Shown piece by piece: positions 21,119 to 33,028 of a stretch of 64,000 nucleotides of DNA. Each line of letters opens with the position of its first letter. Position 1 is the first letter of the stretch. Location: positions 18,669,756-18,733,755 of the forward strand of contig NC_053141.1 in NCBI RefSeq assembly GCF_016808335.1, in the 5' to 3' direction. The stretch comes from Panicum virgatum. Lineage: Eukaryota; Streptophyta; Magnoliopsida; Poales; Poaceae. The notes under the pieces were generated by a model that was not told where the DNA came from, made no database searches, and was given only the letters and a program-made list of their open reading frames with translations. A program made the position numbers and the translations under genes.

Positions 21119-21879
21119 AGATCGCTTTTTCTTCGGAAACCCATCATGTGCTTCTCAACTGCTACATTTACAAACTCCTTAGTGCATACCAAGAAGAAAA
21201 TTTGCATTGACTTTTTCACCCAATATAATATTCCAGTTCCCTATCCAATTTGCATAGTCCATACCAGTGTGCAAGCTCCATAGTGGAGCTCGCTCTCAGA
21301 AACCGGTTTTTGTGCCCTGCTTCCCTCTTAATTGAAAATAGGGAGGACGTTAGTCGGTGTTCCAGCTCCCATTTTAGAAAAACAATTCATAGAGGACCGG
21401 TAAAATGGTACGCTGAAATTTCAGCCATGATTTTGAATTTTGGTGAAGTTTTGTCTAACTTTTGAAATATGTTCAGATTTCATCCAAAAATTCCTAAAAA
21501 TGCTGATACGTCAATTTAACCAAGGTTACAATAGGAGCGAAATTCATCTGTTTTCAGCAAAAATTTAGAACCCTGGTCCATACACGGGAATAAAGCTAAA
21601 GAAAGTCAAGTAAAGACAAAAGTTGTAAAAATTTTTTGCCCCAAACCATATGGTACATCAAAATTTCTCTAGCCCCCAAACTAAAAGTTTATCATGAGCT
21701 CCCAAGTTACATACGTGCCGGGCTTGATAGGCCAGCCTTCTCTACCTCACTAGATAATCATCTCTTCACCCAATAATCTAGCTCACTAGATAATCTAGTT
21801 TTTCATATACAAGTCTTATTATATAGGATCTTAAACCTTTTGAACTAAGGCTCTGAGAAAACGTATCAACATTAGATGT
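21119..21879. other. no gene seen
   Basis: AT-rich sequence with short ORFs only. I see no domain, splice structure or element ends here. Confidence 0.5.
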
Positions 21880-22091
21880 TTTTGGAAAAAAAAAACTTTT
21901 TTAATCACACAGTACAACTTAGGCACTCACAACATACACACACTCACCACTATGAACACACGTACACAAATTGTACCCTCTATGAGCATAGCACAGCGCC
22001 GTTAAATCCTAGAATATTTGCTCTCATGGGGAGTCGAACCCAGGACCTGAGGTGCTACTAGAACTCCTATAACCACTAGGTTACAGGCCAT
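21880..22091 (-). mobile_element. tRNA-derived SINE (Au-like)
   Basis: On - it begins about GGCCTGTAACCTAGTGG (box-A-like) and has a B box GGTTCGACTCC (22040-22030), then a TGTG-rich tail (GTGGTGAGTGTGTGTATG) and ends in a T-rich run near 21890. It shares AGTAGCACCTCAGGTCCTGG-type sequence with the SINE at 30034. The B box could suggest a tRNA, but no cloverleaf follows. Confidence 0.65.
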
Positions 22092-22489
22092 TTTGTAGAT
22101 GCTTTTGGAAAAACTAATAGGATAAGAACAAAATTTTCTACAAAACTTGAGAAACTCTTGAAAGAAAAGTTTGAGTATAAAATTCCTTGAAAAAGTAATA
22201 GTGAAAATATTTTTTGAACTTTTTAAATATAAATATTTTAGGAAACACAAAACGTTAAGGAATATTTCCTTTTTTGAGATTGTCAAGGAATATTTCCTAG
22301 ATAACTTTTGTGCATATCTTGTGAAAAAATTATTTAAGAATACCTTATAGCAAAAATATATTTTTAACACAAACTTGTCAAAGCATATTATTAGGAAAAA
22401 CTTTACCTTTTACTTTCAAGATCTTGTTTCACGAAGAAAAGTTTTAAAGAAAATAAATAAATTAAATTAAGAAGAAAGTTTTTTTGGAA

Positions 22490-23420
22490 TCGGAGCTCCT
22501 AGCCTAAGAGGGGGAGGGGATGAATTAGGTAAACTTAAAACCTTAATCTATGATCTCCACTAAATTGCACAAAACATAAACTAAATCATGCTATGTAGAT
22601 GTGCAACAAAGGATTTAACTATGTGATAACCCACTCAACAAGAGTTTGCAACCTAGAGCCAATCCTAGCAAGATACAAAGTAAAGCCAGACAAGTTCCAA
22701 ATATGAAATACGGAAACGTAAAGAAGTAGGTTAGAGAGATGCAAACTGGCAACGTGCTTTTATCCTATGGTATTGGTAGGCAAATGTCACTCCAAGCCCA
22801 TGTTGGAGATCCACCAAGAATACGCTTTCGGTCACATAGTCTCTCATAGTCAAGGGCTCGATGTCACAACTAAGGCTCACCCCAAGTAGATGAAAACCTT
22901 TCCACAAAGGCAATCCTCACCACCCTTTGCACCAGTCACATTATGCTGTTTTCACTACGGAGCTTAACATAAAGAAGGGATCTCCTCATCCCCGAATACG
23001 GTTGTCGACTTGTCATCGTGCTTGACACCAAACCGGAGAGTCAACGATTTGCCGGTAAGCCACTAAGGCTCTAGGGGTCCAACACATGGATTACAGTGTT
23101 GGTTCATTAAAGAACCAAACACAAAGCAGATAAACCCTTCCTCTCTCATTTTTCTCATGGTCTAATCTAGCACTAACACTCACTAAGCATGTGCTAAAGC
23201 CATTGGGTATGATCACTTAGCGCTATGGTGGTTTGAATGTCTTCTTCAACGTGTATGAGCTTCCGTTAGACTCTAGCAATTCCAAATGGGCAAGTATAGA
23301 GCGGGTATATAAATAGCCCACCAACATGCTCTTTGACTAATGAGATGGTGCTTGTACTGACGCCTCTTTAGCACTGGATCATCCGTACTTGATCCAATAC
23401 CGCGACTGTTCATCCGTGTT
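22490..23420 (-). repeat. Sirevirus-type LTR fragment, decayed
   Basis: On - the inner edge reads TTCATCCCCTCCCCCTCTTAGG, ending at 22501, like the LTR ends of grass Sireviruses; the solo LTR at 49782 ends TTCACCCCCTCCCCCTCTAGGG. Towards the right there is a TATATAAATAGCCCACC stretch (23305-23325) like the one near 437 in the first LTR, and an AACACTCACTAAGC block. No target duplication found. Confidence 0.55.
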
Positions 23421-24103
23421 GCTAAATTTCTTCGTCTTCTTCTAAATATTGATATGCACCATTCGTTCTTAGGCCATCACATTACTCGGTATGTTGGACC
23501 ATCTCAGTTTGTGGACACCCTAAAATTATTCTATCTCTAGACCATCGCACTTGCTATGATTTAGACCATTTAGTTTGAGCATCTTGACTATGATTTGGAC
23601 TTCATCCATGGAATCTAGAAATTCTACAAATATGCTTACAAATTTTTTAGTCTTATTAATTATGTTGTCATTGGATCATCAAAATTATAATAATAATTTA
23701 ATGGGACCATTTTAAAGGTTAAGATAGAGACGGTACTTGGCCACTCGACATAGGCAGCCACAACCAAGAAAGGTCACCGACCACTTTCACTGCGCCACAT
23801 AGTCCTCCGAGAGATCTATTGTATAGCGGGAAGCCGGGAACAAAGGCATATGCACAATGCACAGGCCTGCATGGGAGAGATGAGAAGGTATACAAAAGGA
23901 AGTGGAGAAATGAGAAAAATGAGGAACATGGTGTCATTCTCATCATTTCTGACACTAGGACGTAGCAGTTGATCATCCTTCGGCTCGATATGCATGGGGC
24001 ACGAATGGAAAGGGGAGATAAGGAGTAATGACGACACGCGGAGAGCTCAGCTCATTGGCCTGTGTTAGTGTTAGCTCATACTCACTCCGTATTTAGAAGT
24101 CAT
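23421..24103. other. no gene seen
   Basis: Short ORFs only; nothing recognised. Confidence 0.45.
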
Positions 24104-24112
24104 TTTATTCTA

Positions 24113-24998
24113 GAAATAAGTCTATTTTATCCTCTGAACTTGTCACTAAATCTGAAAAACACCCCTCAACTAAAAAAACCGGATAAATTACCCCCTTCAA
24201 CTCTCAAAAACCGGACAAACTACCACTGAACCATCTTAGGGTGGTTTTCAATGTGGGGACCCACCTGTCATCCTCATCTCTCTCCATTCTTTCTTTATCT
24301 CTCTCCATCTCGCCGCCGCCACCCTCCGGTTCCACCACGCCGCCAAGCTCGCCGCCGGTTCCTCCCCACTGTCCGAGCTCACTGCTGCTACTAGTTCCTC
24401 CCTGACGCCACCACTGCTGGTAACTTCGCACACCGCCCAAGGTCTCCGCAACCTACGCGGATTTCTCCCCATTGCTCAAGCTCCCCGCCGCCGCTGATTC
24501 CTCCCAGCCAGCCGTGCTCTCCACTGCCGCTGTTAGTTCCTCCCCGTCACCGCATGCCCTTGTCCCGCCGCCGTCGGCTCCTCCCCACCGAAGCACACCC
24601 CTGTCCCGCTGCCACTGGCGAGATCCTTGGTCGCAACCGAGCTCTGAAGTGGCCTCGACGGGTCAAGGCATGGCAGCGGCGGCGGCGGGACAAGAAGAGG
24701 CGGCAAGTCAGGGGTGGCTACTCCGGCTGCCCGTTCATCGCCGAGGTAGGGGCAGGCACGATCGCCACAGCGTGGGCATGAGGAGGACCGCAGGAGAGTC
24801 ACGCGGGAGAGAGAGAGGAAGAGAGAAAGGAGAGAGATGAGGATGACATGTGAGTCCCAACATGGATAACCACCCTGAGATGGTCTGGGGGTAGTTTGTC
24901 CGGACTTTTAGAGTTGAAGAGGGTACTTTATCCGATTTTTGAGTTTGGGGGTGTTTTTTTTCGACTGGTGACAAGTTCAGGTAAAATAGACTTATTCC
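24113..24998. mobile_element. non-autonomous MULE with 9-bp target duplication TTTATTCTA
   Basis: 886 bp. Inverted repeats of about 170 bp: GAAATAAGTCTATTTTA at 24113 and its partner (GGAATAAGTCTATTTTACC read inward) at 24998. Both include AACTTGTCAC, TCAACTCT, CCGGACAAACTACC and a CCATCT.AGGGTGG block. TTTATTCTA is present at 24104-24112 and 24999-25007. The core (24260-24830) is GC-rich with CGCCGCC-type repeats and open frames on both strands, which could be captured gene sequence (a Pack-MULE), but I recognise no parent gene. Confidence 0.85.
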
Positions 24999-25007
24999 TT
25001 TATTCTA

Positions 25008-26196
25008 TGATAAATCAATAAGAAGCAAAATGATCTTTCTTGTCTATCAGTACGATTGGTGCATACATATCTCGCGTAAGGAGAACATGCATGAGTACAA
25101 ACGGGCATTTCAAAGATATTTTTAATCTTCCTTTCCTTTTTTGTACTTGGGCTCAATTCCTTTTTGTAGAGGCTGCTGGAGCTTTGAGTTGCTACAGATT
25201 TGGATAGAAACCTGTTTGCAACAGTTTGGATTTTGAATTAGTCCTGCTTCAATTTCAATTTGGTGGAAAATAGTTTCTCTAGCAGTCAATTCGATTTGGT
25301 TTGGTTTCACATGAGAAACGGTTTGGTTTGGTATATGATACTAATAGCGCCGAGCGGCTGCTATGCGTGTCCTCCTGCTTGCTTGACTAGTCGTGCTCAT
25401 CGTCTTAACCATAGTAGCGTGTAGCAATTCAAAGTACCACCACTAGCACGCTTCTTTCACTACTTACCGGTCTCCATCTTCCTTTCTACCTTTGATGGGG
25501 ACGTGTGGTTTGGTTTTCACGTGCTATGAGGTGGTCTAGAGTAGGCATATTTAACAAAAATAGTTTGGTATGAATTTAGTCCAGATCTCATACCATTGGC
25601 AGCTTAAGCTACATGTCGTGAACGACTTGTAGTTTTTAAACACTCATCTTTTCTACCTAATTATATAAAAGGCAGAGCTCCTGCCATGTTCTTTAAAAAA
25701 ATAAATTTGGTGCATACATATACACATATTAAATAGACTAAAATAATTTATTTTTTATATAAATTTTCAATCCTAGATGGATTTATTTTTTGGATGGAGG
25801 GAGCACATTGCATTTTGGGGGAAATACATGAAAAACGCATTATGTTTAGGCTCTCTTTAAGTAAAATGGCCTCAGAAAGATTTGGAAGTTAGGTCGGCTT
25901 TCAGGTCGCACAGATGTCACCATGTAATTATTTAGCACGCTGTGTTTTGGGGGTTGGTTCCACTTCTCTATAACTAATTCTTTTGCAATTGTAACTATTT
26001 TTTCTCTCTTAATGAAAAATGTGGTTAGACACCATCGCAAAAAAAAAATGGAAGTGGAGAAAAGGACAAGGCCACCGGCTATTCCTCGTCTGCCACAGAA
26101 TATCCTCCAGCCCAGGGTGCATGAGGCCATGAGCATTCATCAGCAACCATGGCTTAAATAAAACAAAGCCAGCCTCCGACCCCAATCCGTGCACGC
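25008..26196. other. no gene seen
   Basis: AT-rich intergenic sequence with short ORFs; no domain, splice pattern or paired element ends recognised. Confidence 0.45.
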
Positions 26197-26541
26197 CATG
26201 TAAACACAAAAACGCTAAACATAAAATTTTACGAAGAAATCTTACTAATTTGAAGTACTAAATGAAATATATTTATATTTACAAAAAAATTTGTATAGAT
26301 GAGCTATAAATCGCGAGACGAATCTAATGAGCCTACTTAATCCATGATTGGCAACAACGATGCTACAGTAAACATCCGCTAATTATTAATTAATCATAGA
26401 TTAATTAACATCATTAGATTCGTCTCGCGATTTACAACATATTTGTGCAAAAAATTTATAAATAAATTTTATTTAGTACTTCAAATTAGCAAAATTCGGT
26501 CGAAAAAAATTTGTGTTTACACACCAGGAACTAAACACGGC
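26197..26541. mobile_element. palindromic MITE upstream of the AFG1-like gene
   Basis: Fold-back structure. TAAATCGCGAGACGAATCTA (26308-26327) is exactly complementary to a segment at about 26414-26433; outside, TGTAAACACAAA (26200) faces TTTGTGTTTACA (about 26510). The central motif AATCCATGAT...CTACAGTAAACAT is common in one large grass MITE family. I did not find a clear target duplication, so the superfamily is left open. Confidence 0.7.
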
Positions 26542-28074
26542 CTGACTTCAAATAATCGCATATCCAAACCCCCACCCACTTAATTCCCCTTAATTCCATC
26601 CCACGCTCCACATCCCCATCCGGGCAGCCGTCCCGTTCTCGTTTTCCATCCCCTCGGCGCCGGCCGGGCCGCGCCCGCGCCCCGCTCCACGCCGCCTCCA
26701 CCCACCCCTGCCGCATTCTTGGGACTGGTCTCTTTCGTGACGCCGCGGGAAGAGAACCCCGCGCCCCCTGGGGCACTCGTCGCTGTCGAGCGGCTGGCCG
26801 GCGGCCGAGGGAGAGAAGAAGCCGCGGCGGCCGCGGCGGTTTTTGGTTTGCTGGCCGGCCCGGAGTTCGATTCCTCTCCTGATTGGGGTGCGTATATTCA
26901 GATATTCCTCCTCGTCTCGGTTCGTTGTCCGGGCTCTGTTCTGTGTTGTACAGCTCTGATTCGATTCCTCTCAACTCCTTTTCGTTTCTCTATTATTGTT
27001 GGGTGGGGTTACGGAAGGCGGTTTCTAGTACAGGGCTGGCTGAGGCGCCGTCGCTGTCCCTCCCAACCGTCTTCCTCTGGGGGAGTGCCTGGTCGCCGGC
27101 GGACGGCACCGCCGCGCCGGAGGCAGCTGCTAATCGCCACGTCCGCTCGGCGTTGCGCGCCGGGTCGTCTCCTGCTGTCCTGCGGCGGATCGTCGCGTAC
27201 TGCACGCGGCGAGGCCGGCATCTCTCTTCGGGAGACGGGCGCGGGCGTTCTTGCGCCGGAGTTGCCGCTCAGGTGAGATAGGGGCGGGCTGATCTTTATC
27301 TCAAAGCTGGATCGTTCCTTGGAGATTGAATTGGTACTTCATTAGGGATCGTTAGTGATTTGCTCTGTAGCTCCGCAAGATTTGGAGCGCCAATTTTCTT
27401 GGAACTTCCCTTTCTGGTGCCTTTTTCGTTACTGGATGGTAACGGGCGCGCACTCGGTTCCGTGTTCCTCGATCTGTAGCAAGTTTTAATCTTTGAGACA
27501 CCCAAGCAACAGTGCTCTCCGGTACTCCTGGAGCTGCTACTTTTAGCCCGTCGTGCAAGAATTTACTCATCTCCAGCCCTTGCTCTGGTGATTTGGGGAC
27601 TAAAATTATATTCCATCTGGCCATGCAGTTTGTAGCCGATCGATGGAGCTGTAGTGATTCTGGTCAATTTGATACGAATTCCTAGTTCGTCTCGGGAAAC
27701 TTTACGGCCTCCTTTTTTGGTACTTCTTAGACTTATTGTTAATTGCAGCTAAATGTGTAGTGGCTGCATTTCTTTTCACTACTGAGCACTCTTTCCATGT
27801 CATTTTCTTATTTACCTTTTATTAGGATGTTAGATTCCATGTCACAGTCTCACATGCTCCCACCCCATTTATTTAACTTTTTTTGCTTACTTTCGAGTGC
27901 CACTGTTTGTTCCGCATGATTGATGTGTTCCTTCACATGGTCGGTAATATGCTACTCTTAGGAGATGTACCATTTATGTTTTTAATGGATTCTTGGCCTT
28001 CTGCATTTTGTAGGCCACAGAACTTAGCGTGGTGCCTGCCTAGAAAGTGGAAAAAATAGAATACATAGTGGAAG
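26542..28074 (+). promoter_or_regulatory. promoter, GC-rich 5' UTR exon and leader intron of the AFG1-like gene
   Basis: 26560-27270 is GC-rich and typical of a grass promoter and first exon. A good donor (CTCAG|GTGAGATAGG) lies at 27272/27273 and a pyrimidine-rich acceptor (CATTTTGTAG|GCC) at 28013/28014, giving a 741-bp intron in the 5' UTR. The ATG follows 61 bases later. Open frames upstream on both strands follow the GC bias and show no domain. The exact start site cannot be placed by eye. Confidence 0.6.
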
Positions 28075-31000
28075 ATGAGATCAGTAGTTCGGTCCCTCCG
28101 GCAGCTCCGCCGTTTCACCCAGTACCATGCAGAGAGGCACTCATCAGCAACCAGATTGATCAGGCAGCAGAATGCTTTGATCATGTGCAGTTCGACATCC
28201 CGTTCACTGAGCACACTACATCGTGCTGGTGAAATTAGCCGAATTGCAAGTCCAGGTGTGGAGCTAATGAGGACCATGTTCTCCACCGTTGCTGCTGATT
28301 CAGTCAAAGGTTCACTTCTCATTTCTCTTTATGTGTGCTGCCTTTTGGGGGCCTTTTGAATCAACTTAATTACTTTCTTACACTGTCAGATACTGGAAGA
28401 GGTGGTCCAATGGTGGAATATGAGAGGAGAATAGCATCAGGAGAGCTTGTAGATGGCGATAGCTTTCAGGTGTTGCTCTGGTCCTTGACCAAAGGCTCAT
28501 TTATTGGATAGCTTCCTTCAATGCTGTGGTAAAAAGTTTTCCCATCTTTTTACTGGTTCATACAGCTTAACACAATTCAACAATTACAAAGGCTATATGA
28601 GGAGTTGATTGAGAATGAAGAAGACTGCCAGCTGGATAGATATAAGTCATCTGAGAAATCAGGACGGTAAGACTAAGAGCAGTTTGAAGGCACTGAGATG
28701 ACATTTTGTGTATAGTGCATCACCTTAACATCAGTCTTTCATATTGAAGGAGTCGATGGCTATGGTCCCGCCTCATTACCCAGCCTTCTACCTATGCTCC
28801 AGTTAAGGGGCTGTACCTGTATGGAGGTGTTGGTACAGGGAAGACCATGCTTATGGACCTGTTCTATGAACAATTGTATGTATATCAGTTCAGGACAAGA
28901 TTTCCTTCAACCACTTCATGAATTATGATAATGATGTTATGAATCATCATTGTGTAAATACTGCTAAAATTGCACTAAATCTTCCTCAGCAGTCCACTAC
29001 TAAGTAGTTTGTGAATATATTAATGCTCTTCTGGTACATCAGTCTGTTAATTCGTAGTTGCAAAAGGTCTAAGTAGTTTGTGAATATATTAATTGCTCTT
29101 CTGGTACATTAGTCTAAGTAATTCCATATCACAACTGTTATGACAACTATTCACTTATTCAGATCCCAAGGGTCGGTATTTTTTTTCTTCGCGGTTCTTT
29201 TTGGATCTTGTACAATTGCGAATTAACAGAGCAAACTGTAGAAACAGTAAATGCACTAGTATATATCCACATTGTAGTGAAATTGTTCGAAGACTAGTGG
29301 CATGTGAACTGGAAGATGGTCTAGCAGAAGAAAAATGGCTTCCCTTTTCATGAATTTTCCAACTGGTTGCTTTAGTAATATCACTAACATTGAAAATTTC
29401 TTAAAACGGATAGTTGACATTTCTGAAACATGGTACATTTTGATCTGAGTCCAAATATGTGGCACATCAACAGGCCGGATGCTTGGATCCTATTAGTGGA
29501 AGGTGAGAGGGAAAACCTCCAAAAGACCAAAACCATAATGTTTCAGAGCACCTTATGGATACTTTGCCACTGAATGCAACGTACATATAGATACAACAAC
29601 TACCTTAGATTTGAGAATTCAATGTTAATCGTTGATGTATATCTGCCAAGGAGAAACATATTATACTATTTTACTATTTTTCAATAGTCAATAATTTGTT
29701 CGTACAGATGTATATCAAACATGTTTATTCACATATAAACTATGGCGCTATTTTGTCTTCTCAAACACGCAGGAGAGCTGCGTAGCATTTTGATTAAGAA
29801 GAAGAAGAATAAAAGTACAATGGGCAGGGCAAAGAAGATCCCTACCATAGACAAACCAATGTATTGCATATAGGTAGCACAAACTATATAGAAGAAATAT
29901 AAAGTTGATGTAGTGATGGAAATCATTGATACTTGCTCACTGTGAGTTGCATTCTTATGCAACTGCTGTAGTGATGGAAATCATTGATCCTTGCTCATTA
30001 AAGGATTCACTACACTTCTCTTAAGAAATTCCCTTGCCTGGCTGTAGTGGTTAGGTGGCCTCAGTAGCACTCCTCAGGTCCTGGGTTCGACTCCCCGTGG
30101 GAGCGAATTTCAGGCTGAGGATAAAAAAATCCCCTCGCCTGTCCCCGCAACCAAAGCACAGGAGGCAGCGGCCCGAAGGATGGCCCGTTCTCATGCGGTG
30201 ACGGCCCGGGTGTCAGGCGGCTTGTGTAAGGGTGGGGGCAGAGGTTCGGGGATTTTTCTCGGCCTGCGTGAGAAGGCCTCTTCTTACGTACAATGCCCGG
30301 GGGGCAGCTTGCCCCTCGCAGGTTGAGTTTTTTTTATATTTCTTGAAATATGAATTTTCTCTGTTTTAGTGAAGCTGGATTGATTATCATGGACTGAACC
30401 AGGAATAACCTTCTGCAGCCTGTTGGCTAAAAGCTCTTTCAGAATCTAAGAGCAAATTAGGCTAAGAATTGGCATGAAATCATTCAATTTTATTATACAT
30501 CTTAGTCACTAAGGTAAACTGAAGTATTAATGAAAATTTGTGAGGCTTTCTGGTTATGGAATTGATCACACAGGTCACAAACCTTCCTTTGATTACATCC
30601 CAGCACCTTTTGCAGAACATATCATAAAACTTACGTGATGCAGGGGTTATGTCAATTTATACTCTCAGCATAAAAAAAGATGAAAATATAAGCAAATAGG
30701 CAGAATTTGTGCTTGTTGCCTCAGCAGTTAACTAATCTTTAGTAGGAACCTGTACTGCCTGTTACCAACAGAAATCTTGTCATATTTTCTTGTTGATGGA
30801 AAAGCTAGTTGGAAGGATGAAATGCTGACATGCGTTTGTGTCTTTTTTTTTCATTCAGCAAGATAATTTGATTCCTAATAATCTGGGAAAAAAACAAATT
30901 TTGCATCCAAATCTCATGGCTTTGCAGTATATTTAGACAAATAATTTTTATTTATGCTGATTTTTCACTTTAGATAACTGATGTTATTCCTTCTTGGCAG

Positions 31001-33028
31001 GCCATCTAATTGGAGGAAAAAACGTATTCACTTCCATGATTTTATGTTGAATGTACATAGTCATCTTCAGGTAATTTTTTTTTTATCATTGTCTTCTTAA
31101 GTTCCCAGCTCCAAGCTTCAGGAAGATATGTTATCAATGTTGTCATGACACATTTCTATATGCAGATGCATAAAGGTGTTTCAGATCCCCTTGATGTTGT
31201 AGCAGCCGAGATTTCAGATGAGGCTATCATATTATGTCTTGATGAGTTTATGGTATTTTCTACTGGGGTTAAATATTGCAGCAATTTGCTAATATTTATG
31301 TTTGTAACATGTCCAACTGTACCGCGCAGGTAACTGATGTTGCAGATGCTATGATTCTGAACCGGCTGTTCAGACAATTGTTCAGCAAAGGCGTTGTATG
31401 TGGCTACTATTTTCTTCCACTTTCTTATGCGACTCAAATACTAGGTTATCTATAAAATGCATCAACGTTTCATACGGATTTATTTGCGTGTCTTGTGCTC
31501 AGATTCTTGTTTCGACTTCTAACCGCGCTCCTGATAAGCTTTATGAAGGTGGCTTACAACGGGACCTTTTCTTGCCTTTCATTGACACCTTGAAAGTATG
31601 AGTTATTTCACATTTATTAATTTCTATGCGCTGTCAAGTGAAGTTTAATATGCTAGTATGGTCGTGTTTACTTTTGTGCACCATTGCAGGAAAGGTGCAT
31701 CGTTCACCCCATTGGATCTGCAGTAGACTATCGTCAATTGGGTTCTGTATGTTACCAACTTTTACAAGTTACCATATTTGATTTCTTTCCCTTTCCCTTT
31801 TTTGACATCTTCAATCTGATATCTGATCAGGCCGAGCAAGGTTTCTATTTCGTCGGGAAACATTACAGTACACTTCTGAAACAGAAGCTCCAATCTTTAA
31901 GTGGAGATGAGGAACCCAGACCACAAACTGTTGAAGTAATTATGGGAAGGAAATTACAGGTCTGCTAGTAGTATTTCCAAGCACTCCACATAAAACACAT
32001 TTTTTGCTATTACTTAACCATGACTTTGCAGGTTCCCCTTGGAGCAAATGGTTGTGCGTATTTTCCATTTCAAGATCTTTGTGATAGACCTTTAGGTGCA
32101 GCAGATTACTTTGGACTCTTTAGTAAGTATACATTGCTGCAATATAATTTCTACTGTTTGGATTCCGAAACTCTTGACATAACCTAACTGATACCCAATT
32201 GTTACTCTGCAGAAAAATTTCACACCCTGGCACTTGATGGCGTTCCAAAGTTTGGATCTAGTAACAGAACAGCAGCTTATCGGTTTGTCACACTGATTGA
32301 TGTATGATCCTTGTTTCTTTCCAATTTATTATGTTTATGTGTTTCTTAGTCTCAGTATGTGCAGACAACCTTTTGTGTTTCTAATATCTTAACTTATGAC
32401 ACCATGCAACTCAACATTCAGTATGGTTGCCTCAAACTTAGACGCCTTATTGTTGTTCTTATTTGAACTTAGACACCTTGAAATGCATTCCCCTTATTCT
32501 GGATTCTGAAATTCTCCGCTGAATGATTTTGCATACTGCAGCCAAGTGTTCTTATATCTAAATAACTAATGAATATTTAGGTTATGTATGAGAACAAAGC
32601 AAGGTTATTGTGCACAGCTGAGGCAGGACCGATAGAACTGTTTGAGAATATCGTGACTGTTGCTGAAGCACACAAGATTTCACCTAGATCTTCGCGCTCA
32701 CAGAAAAGCGATGACCCTGACCTATGTGTGGACAACGAGCTTGGATTTGCAAAGGATCGTACCATTAGCAGGTAATGAGAAATAAATTCAGACATGTTTT
32801 CAGCTGTCTGTAGATTTTTTTATTTGAATTCTTGTCTGCCACGCCGATTTAGAATGAACCCTTTGAGGCTACATTAAACTGATGCTATCAGCCCTTTTGT
32901 GTTATCACAGGTTGACAGAGATCAACAGTAGGGAATACTTGGAGGACTTTGAAGCGAGATTGCAGCAGCACCAGCAGCAACCGCAGCCCGTTCAAGGTGT
33001 AGATAATGCTGATGTTGTACTAGCATAA
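28075..33028 (+). CDS. AFG1-like AAA+ ATPase (LACE1/AFG1L family), mitochondrial
   Basis: Fourteen coding exons: 28075-28309, 28390-28469, 28566-28666, 28750-28875, 31001-31070, 31166-31252, 31330-31395, 31503-31595, 31690-31746, 31831-31959, 32032-32122, 32213-32301, 32581-32771, 32911-33028. All introns are GT-AG, phases join, and the sum is 1533 nt (510 aa), near the usual plant and animal length. Walker A is GGVGTGKT (residues 164-171), Walker B IILCLDE (225-231), sensor-like TSN at 260-262. The first 70 residues are rich in Arg and Ser and poor in acids, as in a mitochondrial presequence. The family acts in inner-membrane protein quality control, with roles in cytochrome oxidase subunit turnover known from yeast and animals; the plant role is inferred. 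The C-terminus has a Gln-rich stretch. The start is the first ATG after the leader acceptor. No break seen. Confidence 0.95.
30034..30335 (+). mobile_element. tRNA-derived SINE in intron 4 of the AFG1-like gene
   Basis: Box A TGGCTGTAGTGG (30039-30050), box B GGTTCGACTCC (30084-30094), a GC-rich body and a final T run (30328-30335). It lies in the 2125-bp intron 28876-31000. TTAAGAAATT before it and ATTTCTTGAAAT after it are not a convincing target duplication. It is related to the SINE at 21880-22091. Confidence 0.75.

Noticed and set aside
22020..22091. tRNA gene
   Set aside because: Only A/B boxes of a SINE; no anticodon arm or acceptor pairing.
26531..27281. Coding ORFs (132-185 aa) in the AFG1-like leader
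   Set aside because: Better explained as 5' UTR; the ORFs run past a strong donor and lack homology.
30034..30110. tRNA gene in the AFG1-like intron
   Set aside because: A and B boxes belong to a tRNA-derived SINE with a GC-rich body and T-run end.
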